DNA from: Flavonifractor porci
Lineage (GTDB): Bacteria; Bacillota; Clostridia; Oscillospirales; Oscillospiraceae
Assembly: GCF_037572415.1 (NCBI RefSeq)
Contig: NZ_JBBHLB010000001.1
Location: forward strand, 1 to 64,000
DNA: 64,000 nt
Direction of reading: 5' to 3'
Within the stretch, counting starts at the first letter, position 1, and every line of letters starts with the position of its first letter. Under the pieces are notes generated by a model. That model did no database searches. It was not told the origin of the DNA and saw nothing but the letters and a program-made list of their open reading frames with translations. Made by a program: the position numbers and the translations under genes. Shown one piece after another: positions 27,402 through 35,367 of this stretch.

Positions 27402-28484
27402 ATGGGGAAAGACAGGTATCTGGAGCGAGTGGTCCGCTTGCTGTGGATCGGACTGGTTTTGGTGGGGGCTTGGGCAGGTGCACGGTGGGTGTTGCCCTGG
27501 TTAGCGCCCTTTTTGGCGGCTGCGGTGCTGGCATGGCTGCTGGAACCGGTTGTAGGTTGGCTTATCCGCTCCCTGAGGCTGCCCCGCCGGTGGGCGGCAG
27601 CCTCGTGTTTGCTGGGGGCGGCAGGTCTGGCAGGCGGTCTGGCGGCACTGCTGGCCTGGAGGCTGTGGTATGAACTAATAGCGCTGCTGGGGCGGCTTCC
27701 TGGGCTGTTGACAGAGCTGAATGTTTGGGCGGAACGGGCAGAGATGTGGCTATACCGCCTCTTTGTGGCGCTGCCTGCGGAACTGCGTGAGCCAGCCAGA
27801 CAGGTGGCAGAAGAGACGGTTCGGGGTATTCTGGCGTTTCCGTCCTGGGCAGGGGAGAATCTGGCGGGAGGCGTGGGAGGACTTCTGACCGCACTGCCGG
27901 CGGCGGGGTTGTTTCTGTTTACAACCTTCCTGGCCTCCTATTTCATAATGGCTGGTCGTCCTGGGCTGCAAGCTGCTGCCCAACAGCTGCCGCCGGCGTG
28001 GCAGGAGCGGATAAAACGCTGGCAGCGGGCAGCATCCGGGGCGGCAGGCAGTTGGCTGCGGGCCCAGGGAATTCTGATTCTCTTTACCTTTGTAGAACTC
28101 TCTGTAGGCCTTTTGGTGCTGCGGGTGGAGGCGGCACTGCTGTTAGCTGGGGTGATTGCCTTGGTAGATGCACTGCCCATTTTCGGAAGTGGTGCGGTAC
28201 TGCTGCCCTGGAGTCTGGTTTCTCTGCTGGCAGGGAGGATGCCATTGGGATTGGGCCTGATGGTGCTTTATGGGGTGGTTACGCTGGTTCGGGGGGGCTT
28301 GGAACCTCGTTTGCTAGGAAAGCGCGTCGGGCTGCCGCCTCTGGTATCTCTGGTCAGTATGTATGTGGGATTTCAGATCTTTGGCGTGGCAGGCATGATC
28401 CTGATGCCGGTACTGACCATGATCGGCTGGCAGATCTGGTTGGACCGGGATGAAGTGGCGGGAAAGAAAGAGGGACGGCATTGA
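27402..28484 (+). CDS. AI-2E-family permease, YtvI-like
   Basis: A 360-residue integral membrane protein with about 7-8 transmembrane helices and the family features LAPFLAAAVLAWLLEPVV near the N-terminus and ALPIFGSGAVLLPW near residue 265. The family includes the Bacillus sporulation protein YtvI and putative autoinducer or ion exporters; which applies is unclear. ATG follows AAAGGGGGCGCCGGA. It diverges from pheB and converges on the thioesterase gene. Confidence 0.82.
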   Translation: MGKDRYLERVVRLLWIGLVLVGAWAGARWVLPWLAPFLAAAVLAWLLEPVVGWLIRSLRLPRRWAAASCLLGAAGLAGGLAALLAWRLWYELIALLGRLPGLLTELNVWAERAEMWLYRLFVALPAELREPARQVAEETVRGILAFPSWAGENLAGGVGGLLTALPAAGLFLFTTFLASYFIMAGRPGLQAAAQQLPPAWQERIKRWQRAASGAAGSWLRAQGILILFTFVELSVGLLVLRVEAALLLAGVIALVDALPIFGSGAVLLPWSLVSLLAGRMPLGLGLMVLYGVVTLVRGGLEPRLLGKRVGLPPLVSLVSMYVGFQIFGVAGMILMPVLTMIGWQIWLDRDEVAGKKEGRH

Positions 28485-28516
28485 AGCCATCCCTCGAATG
28501 CCCTGTTATAAAGGGC

Positions 28517-28906
28517 TCAATGCCGGCCAATGCAAAAGAAGGTGAAGTTGCCGGTGGCCAACAGGTTTCCGCTTTCATCTGTGATTTCCACATCGGCCTG
28601 ACAGGTGCTGCGGCCTCGATGACGGATTACTGCCCGGGCGGTCACGGTGCCGCTGCGGGCGGAACGGATGAAATTCAAACCGCCGTGCAAGGTGACGTAG
28701 TTTCTTCCATCGGTGCGGCAGGCGGTTCCACAGGCGCTGTCAGCCATAGTGTAGTAAGCGCCGCCATGCAGCAGACCATAAGGATTCAGACTATCAGGGC
28801 CCAGGGTGAGCACGGCCTCTCCATGGTTGGGAGCGGAAGAACTGGTTCGAATGCCGTTAAAAATGGCAAAAGCGTTGGGCAATAGGGCTTGGGTGGTGTT
28901 TTCCAT
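28517..28906 (-). CDS. PaaI-type hotdog thioesterase
   Basis: A 129-residue hotdog-fold protein with the HGGAYYTMADSACGTA motif of PaaI acyl-CoA thioesterases, in which the helix-capping and catalytic residues sit. The ATG at 28906 is chosen because AAGGAGA lies 7 bases upstream. It starts 10 bases after xpt, so the two are co-transcribed, although no functional link is obvious. Confidence 0.85.
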   Translation of the reverse strand: MENTTQALLPNAFAIFNGIRTSSSAPNHGEAVLTLGPDSLNPYGLLHGGAYYTMADSACGTACRTDGRNYVTLHGGLNFIRSARSGTVTARAVIRHRGRSTCQADVEITDESGNLLATGNFTFFCIGRH

Positions 28907-28916
28907 AGGGGTCTCC

Positions 28917-29486
28917 TTATGCCAAAATAATTTGACCATGTTCAATGGCCTGCACGGTAGTTAGTGCCTCTACCCGGATACCCATCCGGCGCAGGACCCG
29001 ACCGCCCTCCCGCATGGATTTTTCAATGGCAACGCCTACACCAGCGACTTCTCCGCCGGCCTTGGACACCAACTCTAAAAGACTGAGCATCGTTTGACCG
29101 TTGGACAGAATATCATCAACCAACAGGATTTGATCCTCTTCGGTCAGGTATTTCTTGGACACCCGCAGCGTGTAGGACTTGTCCAGAGAAAAGGAATGGG
29201 TGTCTGCGGAATAGACATCGGGATCAATGTATCCGGTTTGAAATTTTTTGGCGTAAATCACCGGTACACCAAGTGCCCGGGCGGTAAAGCAGGCGAGCGC
29301 GATGCCGGAACTTTCCGCAGTCAGCACTTTTGAGATGCGCTGGCCCCGGTATCGCTTGGCAAGGGCGGCGCCCATTCGTTCCATCAATTCCATATCCATG
29401 CAGTGGTTGAGGAACATATCAACGTGGATGATATCGCCTTCACCCACGATCGCTTCGCTGAGTATGCGTCGTTTTAGTTCTTCCAT
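28917..29486 (-). CDS. xpt: Xanthine phosphoribosyltransferase
   Basis: A 189-residue purine salvage enzyme making XMP from xanthine and PRPP. The PRPP-binding loop is ILLVDDILSNGQT, and the C-terminal IRVEALTTVQAI is typical of Xpt. The ATG at 29486 has AGGAGGA just upstream, better than the in-frame start 15 bases earlier. A promoter lies about 45 bases upstream; that leader is too short for a purine riboswitch. Confidence 0.93.
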   Translation of the reverse strand: MEELKRRILSEAIVGEGDIIHVDMFLNHCMDMELMERMGAALAKRYRGQRISKVLTAESSGIALACFTARALGVPVIYAKKFQTGYIDPDVYSADTHSFSLDKSYTLRVSKKYLTEEDQILLVDDILSNGQTMLSLLELVSKAGGEVAGVGVAIEKSMREGGRVLRRMGIRVEALTTVQAIEHGQIILA

Positions 29487-29530
29487 GATCTCCTCCTGCA
29501 TATATGTCAGGTTACTTATATATGAACTTA

Positions 29531-29559
29531 ATTATATCTTATTTCATGCCTGGCTGCAA
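29531..29559 (-). promoter_or_regulatory. Sigma-A promoter of xpt
   Basis: Minus strand TTGCAG, 17-base spacer, TATAAT, in an A/T-rich region. Confidence 0.7.
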
Positions 29560-29817
29560 TATTGACAAGTAAACGAAAATGAGGTATCTTATACATTACG
29601 GCACCAAGCGGATGGTGTCGTAGAATTCATTAAAATGTAGTGGTATTGAAGTGGTCATAACCGGGCTGGATGGGGCTGGCTTGAAATGGATGGGGCATTT
29701 GGTCGCTTTGTTTGCGAGAAGTGATTGGTTTTCGATTGTTTCCGGTGATTTTGCTCACTTATCCGCGCGTAGTTTTCTCCTGAATGAGTATGGAGTTCCT
29801 GTGGAAGTAACCGATTT
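29560..29817. other. Unassigned junction sequence between chromosome and tRNA-Ser region
   Basis: About 260 bases upstream of the tRNA remnant. A plus-strand frame from 29651 encodes about 60 residues (including FLLNEYGVPVEVTDLE) but has no ribosome binding site, matches no family I recognise, and its last codons lie inside the tRNA remnant. It could be the tail of a disrupted gene; I do not call it. Confidence 0.4.
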
Positions 29818-29858
29818 GGAGATGTACCCAAGTGGTTGAAGGGTCCGCACTCGAAATC
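29818..29858 (+). pseudogene. tRNA-Ser 5' remnant
   Basis: About 41 bases match the first half of the intact tRNA-Ser at 30021 (acceptor 5' strand, D arm, start of the anticodon arm including TCGAAATC) with about four mismatches. Similarity then stops abruptly. The anticodon stem cannot pair and there is no variable arm or T arm. It is a fragment, likely left by integration or recombination at the tRNA. Confidence 0.75.
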
Positions 29859-29945
29859 GTCACTCATGAAGGCACGGCGGAAAACCGCAAATCCTTGTGC
29901 CGCAAGGGATTGCAGGATTTAGAAAAAGTGCAAAAAACGCAAAAC

Positions 29946-29964
29946 GCTAACAGAATGCTAACAG
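29946..29964 (+). repeat. Two direct copies of GCTAACAG, possible integrase arm-type sites
   Basis: GCTAACAG occurs at 29946-29953 and 29957-29964, an 11-base period, between the tRNA remnant and the intact tRNA. Closely spaced short direct repeats beside an attachment site are typical of arm-type sites for tyrosine recombinases. No integrase is nearby. Confidence 0.4.
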
Positions 29965-30020
29965 TTTTCCCGAAAAGTGAATAAACAGGTTGTAAATCGG
30001 GCGACCGATTTTCAATAAAT

Positions 30021-30112
30021 GGAGGTGTACCCAAGTGGTTGAAGGGTCCGGATTCGAAATCCGGTAGGTCGGCTTCGCCGGCGCAAGAGTTCGAATCTCT
30101 TCACCTCCGCCA
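30021..30112 (+). tRNA. tRNA-Ser (CGA)
   Basis: The acceptor arm GGAGGTG (30021-30027) pairs with CACCTCC (30102-30108), with discriminator G and encoded CCA at 30110-30112. The anticodon stem CCGGA/TCCGG encloses TTCGAAA, giving anticodon CGA at 30055-30057. A long variable arm (GGTCGGCTTCGCCGGC region) identifies a class II serine tRNA. The T arm contains GTTCGAATC. The ICE begins directly downstream, so the 3' end is a plausible attachment site. Confidence 0.95.
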
Positions 30113-30167
30113 AACCAATAGGCGAAAAAGACTATTTGCAGAAAAAGCAAGAGTTTTCAAGCCTTTC

Positions 30168-30199
30168 AAGGCCCTTTAGCTCGAATGCTAAAGGGCCTT
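30168..30199 (+). terminator. Hairpin downstream of tRNA-Ser
   Basis: Perfect 13-bp stem AAGGCCCTTTAGC / GCTAAAGGGCCTT with a 6-base loop. The tail is only mildly T-rich. It probably ends tRNA transcription or insulates the ICE. Confidence 0.6.
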
Positions 30200-30283
30200 G
30201 AACTTTGACTATTTGCCGAGGAAAAACGAATACAGATCAGACTCGAACCCGCCTCCAGCCGTACAAGATACAGCAATATGCCC

Positions 30284-30320
30284 AGCCGAAGTTGTTCAAC
30301 AGCTTCGGCTTTAATTTTTG
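30284..30320 (+). terminator. Terminator-like hairpin just before the first ICE gene
   Basis: Stem AGCCGAAG...CTTCGGCT extended to about 11 of 12 pairs, followed by TTTAATTTTTG. It lies directly upstream of the first ICE gene's ribosome binding site. Confidence 0.55.
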
Positions 30321-30332
30321 AAAGGAATGCGT

Positions 30333-31040
30333 ATGAAAACAGAAACGACAGCAAATAAATCTTATTTTTCCGAACTGGCCCTCCGCCTCCGGCAAACGGG
30401 CTTTGTGGTCCTGCCAGAACAGGATGGTTTTCTCCCGGTAGAGTGGAACGACCAGCCTCTGTGCCGAGTCGCCAGCACAGGCGGCATCCGATACCGACAG
30501 GAGGATATGACCGACTCAGATACCGAGCTGGCCTGTGACCGGGCCGCGGATATCGCCGCCACGGTCAGGGAGTACATGACTCTCCTGGATAAAGCCCCAT
30601 TGCTGAAAGCGGACAGCCTGCACGAACCATATCAAGTACTGGCGGAGTTCAATGATGTTGTGCTTGCCGCCCTCCCCGGCAAACACGGCGTTCAATTCAC
30701 CACCTGGGCGTGGATCAATGAGCGTACCAGCCTGTGGCAAGGTCATTATGCTGGAAATGACTATCAGGCGGCAAAGCGGGACTTTGCCATCCGCTCCGGC
30801 CTGCTGGACAAGCACCAGCTTTTTTCTAAGGAGCAGCTTGCGGAGGTCTACCGCTGCGTCCACGAAACGCTGGAGAATCATTATCCCATCACCGCGGAAC
30901 GCCAAAAGCTGCTGGAGGGCGTGGCGGCGCAGATCGAATGTGCGGTTCCTGCCCTGGCAGAGCTGGTCAGCCAGTCAAATCAGAAGGAATTGGAGGCAGC
31001 AGAAGATACGGAATATCAGGGCATGACCCAGCAATTCTAA
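30333..31040 (+). CDS. Hypothetical ICE protein, first gene of the element
   Basis: A 235-residue soluble protein with no signal peptide or transmembrane segment. I recognise no domain. It ends in TEYQGMTQQF, related to the Met/Gly tails seen on other ICE proteins. The ATG at 30333 is chosen because GAAAGGA lies upstream; other in-frame starts overlap that site. A terminator hairpin follows at 31060, so it may be transcribed alone. Position next to the attachment site suggests early expression after entry, but this is inference. Confidence 0.75.
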   Translation: MKTETTANKSYFSELALRLRQTGFVVLPEQDGFLPVEWNDQPLCRVASTGGIRYRQEDMTDSDTELACDRAADIAATVREYMTLLDKAPLLKADSLHEPYQVLAEFNDVVLAALPGKHGVQFTTWAWINERTSLWQGHYAGNDYQAAKRDFAIRSGLLDKHQLFSKEQLAEVYRCVHETLENHYPITAERQKLLEGVAAQIECAVPALAELVSQSNQKELEAAEDTEYQGMTQQF

Positions 31041-31059
31041 ATCATCATCAACACAGGAC

Positions 31060-31094
31060 AAGGCCGTATCCCGTTTGGGACGCCGGCCTTTTTT
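31060..31094 (+). terminator. Terminator with conserved leader, before the ArdA block
   Basis: AAGGCCG...CGGCCTT stem followed by TTTTTT, then a stretch (GCCGCCCTTTCGGGATAAAG...) resembling the one after the 38521 terminator. Confidence 0.65.
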
Positions 31095-31137
31095 GCCGCC
31101 CTTTCGGGATAAAGGTCCCATCCGGAAAGGACAGCAC

Positions 31138-31848
31138 GTGACGAAATACTTCCTGCGAGACACCCCTCTGGCGGGGCTGGAGCGGCAGATGATGACGCCG
31201 CCCCACTTCTCCCCTCGCGGCGGAGGCCAAATGATCCTCTGCCGGTTTCGCTACCGGCCCGAGGATGTGGCCTGCAAGCACTGCACCAAATACAGAAGAA
31301 AGCAATGCACCATGCCGGTATGCCCTTGGATCGAGGAGCGTGCGGAGGCGGGGGCGGTCACCTATTCCTCCCTGGCGGCTGACTATTATCGGAACTGGCA
31401 GAGCGGCAGGCTGGGAGAGCGGATCGCGGAGCTGCTCTCCAACAAGAAAGCAGTCGCCTACTATGACGCCGCCCACACCTCCCGCTTCCTGTTCTATTAT
31501 CCCTATCTGCTCCGTCATCATGGCGATGACACAGGCCGGCGCCGTCTGGCTACCATGTACCTGCTGACCGCCACAGAATCGCTCTGCCGCGCCGTACCGA
31601 ATATCTTTGGCCTCTGGAGCATCCGCCTCAGCGGGTGGGACACCGTGCGGGCGATGAGTGAGCAGGAATATGTGCTCTATCAGGCGGCAAAGGGGCTCTA
31701 TCAAAACCACCAGTACATCTCATTCCAGGAACTATGCGACCGAGAGCTGGTGGATGATACCGCCCTGACGCTGATCCTGGACGCGATGCTGATCGCCCAC
31801 TACGGCAAGGCCATGTTCACCATCGGCGGAACGGGAGGTGAGGTCTGA
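31138..31848 (+). CDS. Hypothetical ICE protein with a four-cysteine motif
   Basis: A 236-residue protein. Near residue 45 it has CKHCTKYRRKQCTMPVC, a cluster likely to bind zinc or an Fe-S centre. The rest is helical and soluble, with no family I can name. GTG at 31138 is preceded by GGAAAGGACAGCAC, a better start than upstream in-frame codons lying within the terminator leader. Its stop overlaps the start of the next gene (TGATG), so it is coupled to the ArdA-like genes. Confidence 0.72.
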   Translation: MTKYFLRDTPLAGLERQMMTPPHFSPRGGGQMILCRFRYRPEDVACKHCTKYRRKQCTMPVCPWIEERAEAGAVTYSSLAADYYRNWQSGRLGERIAELLSNKKAVAYYDAAHTSRFLFYYPYLLRHHGDDTGRRRLATMYLLTATESLCRAVPNIFGLWSIRLSGWDTVRAMSEQEYVLYQAAKGLYQNHQYISFQELCDRELVDDTALTLILDAMLIAHYGKAMFTIGGTGGEV

Positions 31849-33056
31849 TGGCTCCCTTGGTGCAGGCGGTGTTGGCCAATCAGGAGCATCCTGAATATGG
31901 CGTGGCCACCATCCCATTCCCCATCCCCAACGAGGAATATGACCACTGTGTTGAGCTTCTATCCGCACTGGAGATCGGCGATCCCGTCCACCGGGATTGT
32001 CAGGTCATGGAGATCAGCAGCAGTTTTCCCGTGTTAAAGCGAATGGAGATGCTCACCGTCAATCTGGACGAGCTGGACTACCTGGCAAAGCGGCTGGACA
32101 GCTTTGATGTTGGTGAGGCCGCGCAGTTTCAGGCCATGGCGGAAAAGCTGGATCTTCGGGATATGACAGACTTTATCAACCTGACCTTCTGCTGCCAGCA
32201 GGCCACGGTGATCACGGACTTCTCCGATCTGGAGGCCATAGGCCGTGACCACTACATGAACCTGCATGGCGGCTGCGCCAGGACGGAAGAACTGGACGCT
32301 CTGGACGGATATGAGACTGCGCTGCTGCTCATTGAGGGCGGAGGCGGGACAGTCACACCCTATGGCGTGGTGTATGACAACGGCATGCGGCTGTCCAGTA
32401 TCTATGACGGCCGCCATCTCCCGGAGTTTTTCTACGAGGACTGCGCGGCCTCTGTAACGCTTTCGGTGATCGGAAAGCCGGAGCAGCAGGAAACGCTCTA
32501 TTTCCCCTGCGCGGAGAGCAAGATCGCCCGCGCGGTGCGGCGGCTGGGCGCGGACAGGCCGGAGCAGTGTATTGCAGTCTTGGATACCGCCGAACTCAGC
32601 GACGCGGTCCGGAGCGTCTTTGAGCGTGAATATCCTCTGAATGAGCATCTGGCTGCCCTGAACGCCCTGACCCGGCACCTGCGAAAGTTCGACGGGCAGG
32701 CAATGGAGAACTTCCATACTGTTTTCGATACAGTCTGGCCCCAGACGCCGGAGGAGATCCTGGCCCTGGCGGAAAATCTTCACGAGTTTACGGTGGTGCC
32801 GGACATCAGCACCGCGGAGGAATATGGGCGTTATATGATCCAGGAGTCCGGCCATTTTGAGGTGGACCCAAATCTGGAGGACTATATCAACTACCAGAGC
32901 TACGGAGAGCGCCGTATCCGGGAGGAGGGCGGGCTTTTTGGAGACCGGGGCTATGTGGCCTACCTGGGGACAGCGCAGGAGATCAGCGAGATTGTGGCCC
33001 GGAACATCCCAACAGAGCAGATGGAGCAGGGCCCGCAGATGGGAGGCTTGTCATGA
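31848..33056 (+). CDS. ArdA-like antirestriction protein, two modules (copy 1)
   Basis: A 402-residue acidic protein. The C-terminal half (~230-390) has the ArdA pattern: VVPDISTAEEYGRYMI, then EDYINYQSYGERRIREEGG and a final GYVAYLG. ArdA proteins mimic B-form DNA and block type I restriction enzymes and methylases. The N-terminal half (~15-215) repeats the plan more loosely (VITDFSDLEAIGRDHYMNLHGG, ending TPYGVVYDN), so the protein looks like two ArdA modules in tandem, about twice the classical ~165 residues. The tail ends GPQMGGLS. It overlaps the next gene by 4 bases. Confidence 0.75.
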   Translation: MAPLVQAVLANQEHPEYGVATIPFPIPNEEYDHCVELLSALEIGDPVHRDCQVMEISSSFPVLKRMEMLTVNLDELDYLAKRLDSFDVGEAAQFQAMAEKLDLRDMTDFINLTFCCQQATVITDFSDLEAIGRDHYMNLHGGCARTEELDALDGYETALLLIEGGGGTVTPYGVVYDNGMRLSSIYDGRHLPEFFYEDCAASVTLSVIGKPEQQETLYFPCAESKIARAVRRLGADRPEQCIAVLDTAELSDAVRSVFEREYPLNEHLAALNALTRHLRKFDGQAMENFHTVFDTVWPQTPEEILALAENLHEFTVVPDISTAEEYGRYMIQESGHFEVDPNLEDYINYQSYGERRIREEGGLFGDRGYVAYLGTAQEISEIVARNIPTEQMEQGPQMGGLS

Positions 33057-34168
33057 TCGAACTGCATCTGACCCGCGGGGATAACCAGGAGGGCGTCCGC
33101 CTGCGCTTTCCCACAACACCCGCGGAGATCGGCGAGGCGTTCGCCCTGCTGGATACAGTCAGCCGCTATGCCGGGGATGTCAGAATCCTGGATGTCAAAA
33201 GCCCGGTTGCCAATATCGGGCAGTATGTCCGCTATGCGGACCTGAACAGCAGAGAGGACATGCAAAAGCTCAACACGCTGGCCGAAAGGATCGGCGGGAT
33301 GAGCAAGCGTCAGCGGGATATCTTCGCCGGAGCGTTGGATGCCGAAAGCGTCAACGGGCTGGATGATGTGCTTCGTGTCTCAGAGTCGCTGGAGGAATAT
33401 ACCATCATCCCCAATGTGAGCTCGGATACCGATCTTGGTAAATATGTGGCTGCTGCCGGACTGCTCCACGGCGATCCCCGGTTTCCGGAAAAAGCATGGC
33501 CGTATTTGGATTTTGCCAAGATCGGCGCAGAGTATTATGCCGACCGAGGCGGCGCTTATACCTACAGCGGCTATGTCCTGCGCAAACAGTCAGCAGAGCC
33601 TGAACAAAAGGAGGATTCGGTGATCCGGCTCCAGCTGGAAACCACCGGGACAGTCTGCGTTCTGCATCTTCCCGCAGAGGAAACAGAGTTGGACGCCGCA
33701 AAAGCACAGCTTGGGATCACGGACTTCGCGGAGGCCAGGATCGAAGCGGTTGAATTTCTCGTCCCTTATCTGGAAGAACATATTCCTGTGGACTGCGTCA
33801 GCGTGGAGTCCGCCAACGAGCTGGCGATGGCCGTGCGGGAGATGGGACAGACAGACGGCGAGCTGCTGAAATACCTTGCCGTCCTGTCAGCGGAGCAGCC
33901 GGAGGACTTTCCCGCCGCTCTGGATCTGGCGCTGGAGCTGGACGATTATGAGCGTGTCCCTGACGACCAGGAGGAATATGGAAAGCAGGTTCTGCGGCGA
34001 TTCGGCGTCGATGAAGACGTTCTCGATATTCTTGAACTCTACACGGATTTCGAGCGGCTCGGTGAGGCTTACATGGAGGAGGACGATGTCCAGCAAACCG
34101 AATTTGGCTTTGTGCGACGCATCAGTACGCCCTTTCCAAATCAGACGCAGTCCCAGCAAAGCATGTAG
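33053..34168 (+). CDS. ArdA-like antirestriction protein, two modules (copy 2)
   Basis: A 371-residue acidic protein. Module 1 (~1-180) contains YTIIPNVSSDTDLGKYVA, YLDFAKIGAEYYADRGG and YTYSGYVLRK. Module 2 (~185-360) contains YERVPDDQEEYGKQVLRRFG and YTDFERLGEAYMEEDD, ending FGFVRRISTPF. Close relatives in gut Clostridia are, as I recall, named antirestriction protein ArdA. It would protect incoming DNA by mimicking DNA. Its ATG overlaps copy 1 (ATGA), with GGGAGG inside the copy 1 tail acting as ribosome binding site. Confidence 0.78.
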   Translation: MIELHLTRGDNQEGVRLRFPTTPAEIGEAFALLDTVSRYAGDVRILDVKSPVANIGQYVRYADLNSREDMQKLNTLAERIGGMSKRQRDIFAGALDAESVNGLDDVLRVSESLEEYTIIPNVSSDTDLGKYVAAAGLLHGDPRFPEKAWPYLDFAKIGAEYYADRGGAYTYSGYVLRKQSAEPEQKEDSVIRLQLETTGTVCVLHLPAEETELDAAKAQLGITDFAEARIEAVEFLVPYLEEHIPVDCVSVESANELAMAVREMGQTDGELLKYLAVLSAEQPEDFPAALDLALELDDYERVPDDQEEYGKQVLRRFGVDEDVLDILELYTDFERLGEAYMEEDDVQQTEFGFVRRISTPFPNQTQSQQSM

Positions 34169-34188
34169 TCTATAATAGGAGGTCAAAA

Positions 34189-34269
34189 TTGCCCTTGCAG
34201 GAAATGAGCCAAGCCGCTGGGTGCAGAATTATAGCTCGGCAGGTCCTGGTGGGTTTCCGCCGCAGTTAG
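34189..34269 (+). CDS. Possible 26-residue leader peptide
   Basis: TTG at 34189 sits 6 bases after a strong AGGAGG (34177-34182), itself directly after TATAAT. The frame encodes 26 residues (starting LPLQEMSQAAGCRIIARQ) and stops 78 bases before the next gene. It fills part of the only sizeable gap in this operon. It may be a leader that adjusts expression of the LPD28 gene, or a decayed gene start. No homologue is recognised. Confidence 0.3.
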   Translation: MPLQEMSQAAGCRIIARQVLVGFRRS

Positions 34270-34347
34270 TGTTAAGGAAAATAAGTATGGACTTTCGAGA
34301 ATCAGCGTGGTATTGTTCCCGTTACCAAAAAGCGAAGGAGGCACGCT

Positions 34348-35367
34348 ATGAGTATCAATATCAAAACCGATCCCCTGCGATCAGCCATATTGTTCGGCAG
34401 GCCGGTACTGTTCACTCCCCAGCGTATCCCGCGGGAGGATGTCCCGGAAGGCTGGTATTACTACGAACTGAGAGGCAGCGTCCGCAATGCCAAAAAGCCC
34501 ATCGCACTGTCAGACCGCGCCCGTATAAATCCCATTGGCTCTGTCCTTTCCCCCGTTCCCCTGAAACGGGCCGACACAATATCCCGCAGAGTGAACAGGC
34601 AGTTCCTCCTGCTTGGAGAGACCATGACACTGCGAGACTACTGCCGGAACAACAGCCTGGAATATCCCTTTCACAATCAAACATTTGCCATTCGGCCCGC
34701 TTCACCCGAGGAAGCGGGCTTTTTCTACGCCATGAGTCCGGAGGAAGATGCGAAATTCGGCTGCGTCGGCTATGTCCGCATGGATTTCGGACGGAGCGGC
34801 ACGGAGTTCTGGCACACCTGGTGGCCGAGAGGCCCGGAGGAGCTGAACTCCCCGGAATTCAAGTCCGAATTGCAGGATGTGGTGGATGAGCTGCGAAATA
34901 ACGTCCTGAAGAACTTCTCCGCCATGGCTGGCTACTGCCGGGGCCATGGCGGAGAGATCAGCGGCGGCTGGGTACAGAACTACGGTTATATCGTGGAGAC
35001 AGAGAACTATCGCTACTGCCTGCGGTGCAACCCCGTAGCCGGTGAGTATCAAGCCTATCTGACCGCCTTTGACCTCCGTGTCCAGAGACAGAATATGACA
35101 GATAAGCCGGTGGTGGGGCGGGTGACCTTTGCCAGCGGCGAACAGGTGGAGTACACGGATGCGGAGGCATATCTCCAGTGCATCCGGGAGGAGCTGCCAG
35201 ACCATCCGGCCACCGGCTTCCGGTATGAAACGCTGACCGATGACCCCACAGTCCGCAAGCAGGTGGACGATATCCTGTACGACCTCTACGGCGAGGAAAA
35301 CCCCCGCCTGTTGGAGGACTATCAAAATACGCCCGATGAGGGCATGACGATGGGGGGATTGTCATGA
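34348..35367 (+). CDS. LPD28-domain ICE protein
   Basis: A 339-residue protein. Residues ~14-60 (ILFGRPVLFTPQRIPREDVP, WYYYELRGS) match large polyvalent protein-associated domain 28, a small domain common in mobile-element proteins. The middle (residues ~110-190: SPEEDAKFGCVGYVRMDFG, EFWHTWWP) is conserved in similar ICE proteins but has no known function. It ends GMTMGGLS. ATG follows CGAAGGAGGCACGCT. It overlaps the next gene by ATGA. Confidence 0.75.
   Translation: MSINIKTDPLRSAILFGRPVLFTPQRIPREDVPEGWYYYELRGSVRNAKKPIALSDRARINPIGSVLSPVPLKRADTISRRVNRQFLLLGETMTLRDYCRNNSLEYPFHNQTFAIRPASPEEAGFFYAMSPEEDAKFGCVGYVRMDFGRSGTEFWHTWWPRGPEELNSPEFKSELQDVVDELRNNVLKNFSAMAGYCRGHGGEISGGWVQNYGYIVETENYRYCLRCNPVAGEYQAYLTAFDLRVQRQNMTDKPVVGRVTFASGEQVEYTDAEAYLQCIREELPDHPATGFRYETLTDDPTVRKQVDDILYDLYGEENPRLLEDYQNTPDEGMTMGGLS

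Noticed and set aside
29487..29640. Purine riboswitch upstream of xpt
   Set aside because: The promoter is only about 45 bases from the start codon, and no conserved aptamer loops are visible.
29651..29839. Possible 62-residue gene between xpt and tRNA-Ser
   Set aside because: No ribosome binding site, no family, and its last codons are tRNA remnant sequence.
29947..30150. Minus-strand frame across tRNA-Ser
   Set aside because: It is the complement of a well-supported tRNA gene.
30166..30354. Minus-strand frame containing GGTTCGAGTC, resembling a tRNA T-arm
   Set aside because: No matching acceptor, D or anticodon arm around it; too short to call a tRNA fragment.
34221..34889. Alternative frame overlapping the LPD28 gene
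   Set aside because: The downstream part is Arg/Pro/Gly-rich out-of-frame sequence, while the other frame has a good ribosome binding site and an LPD28 domain.
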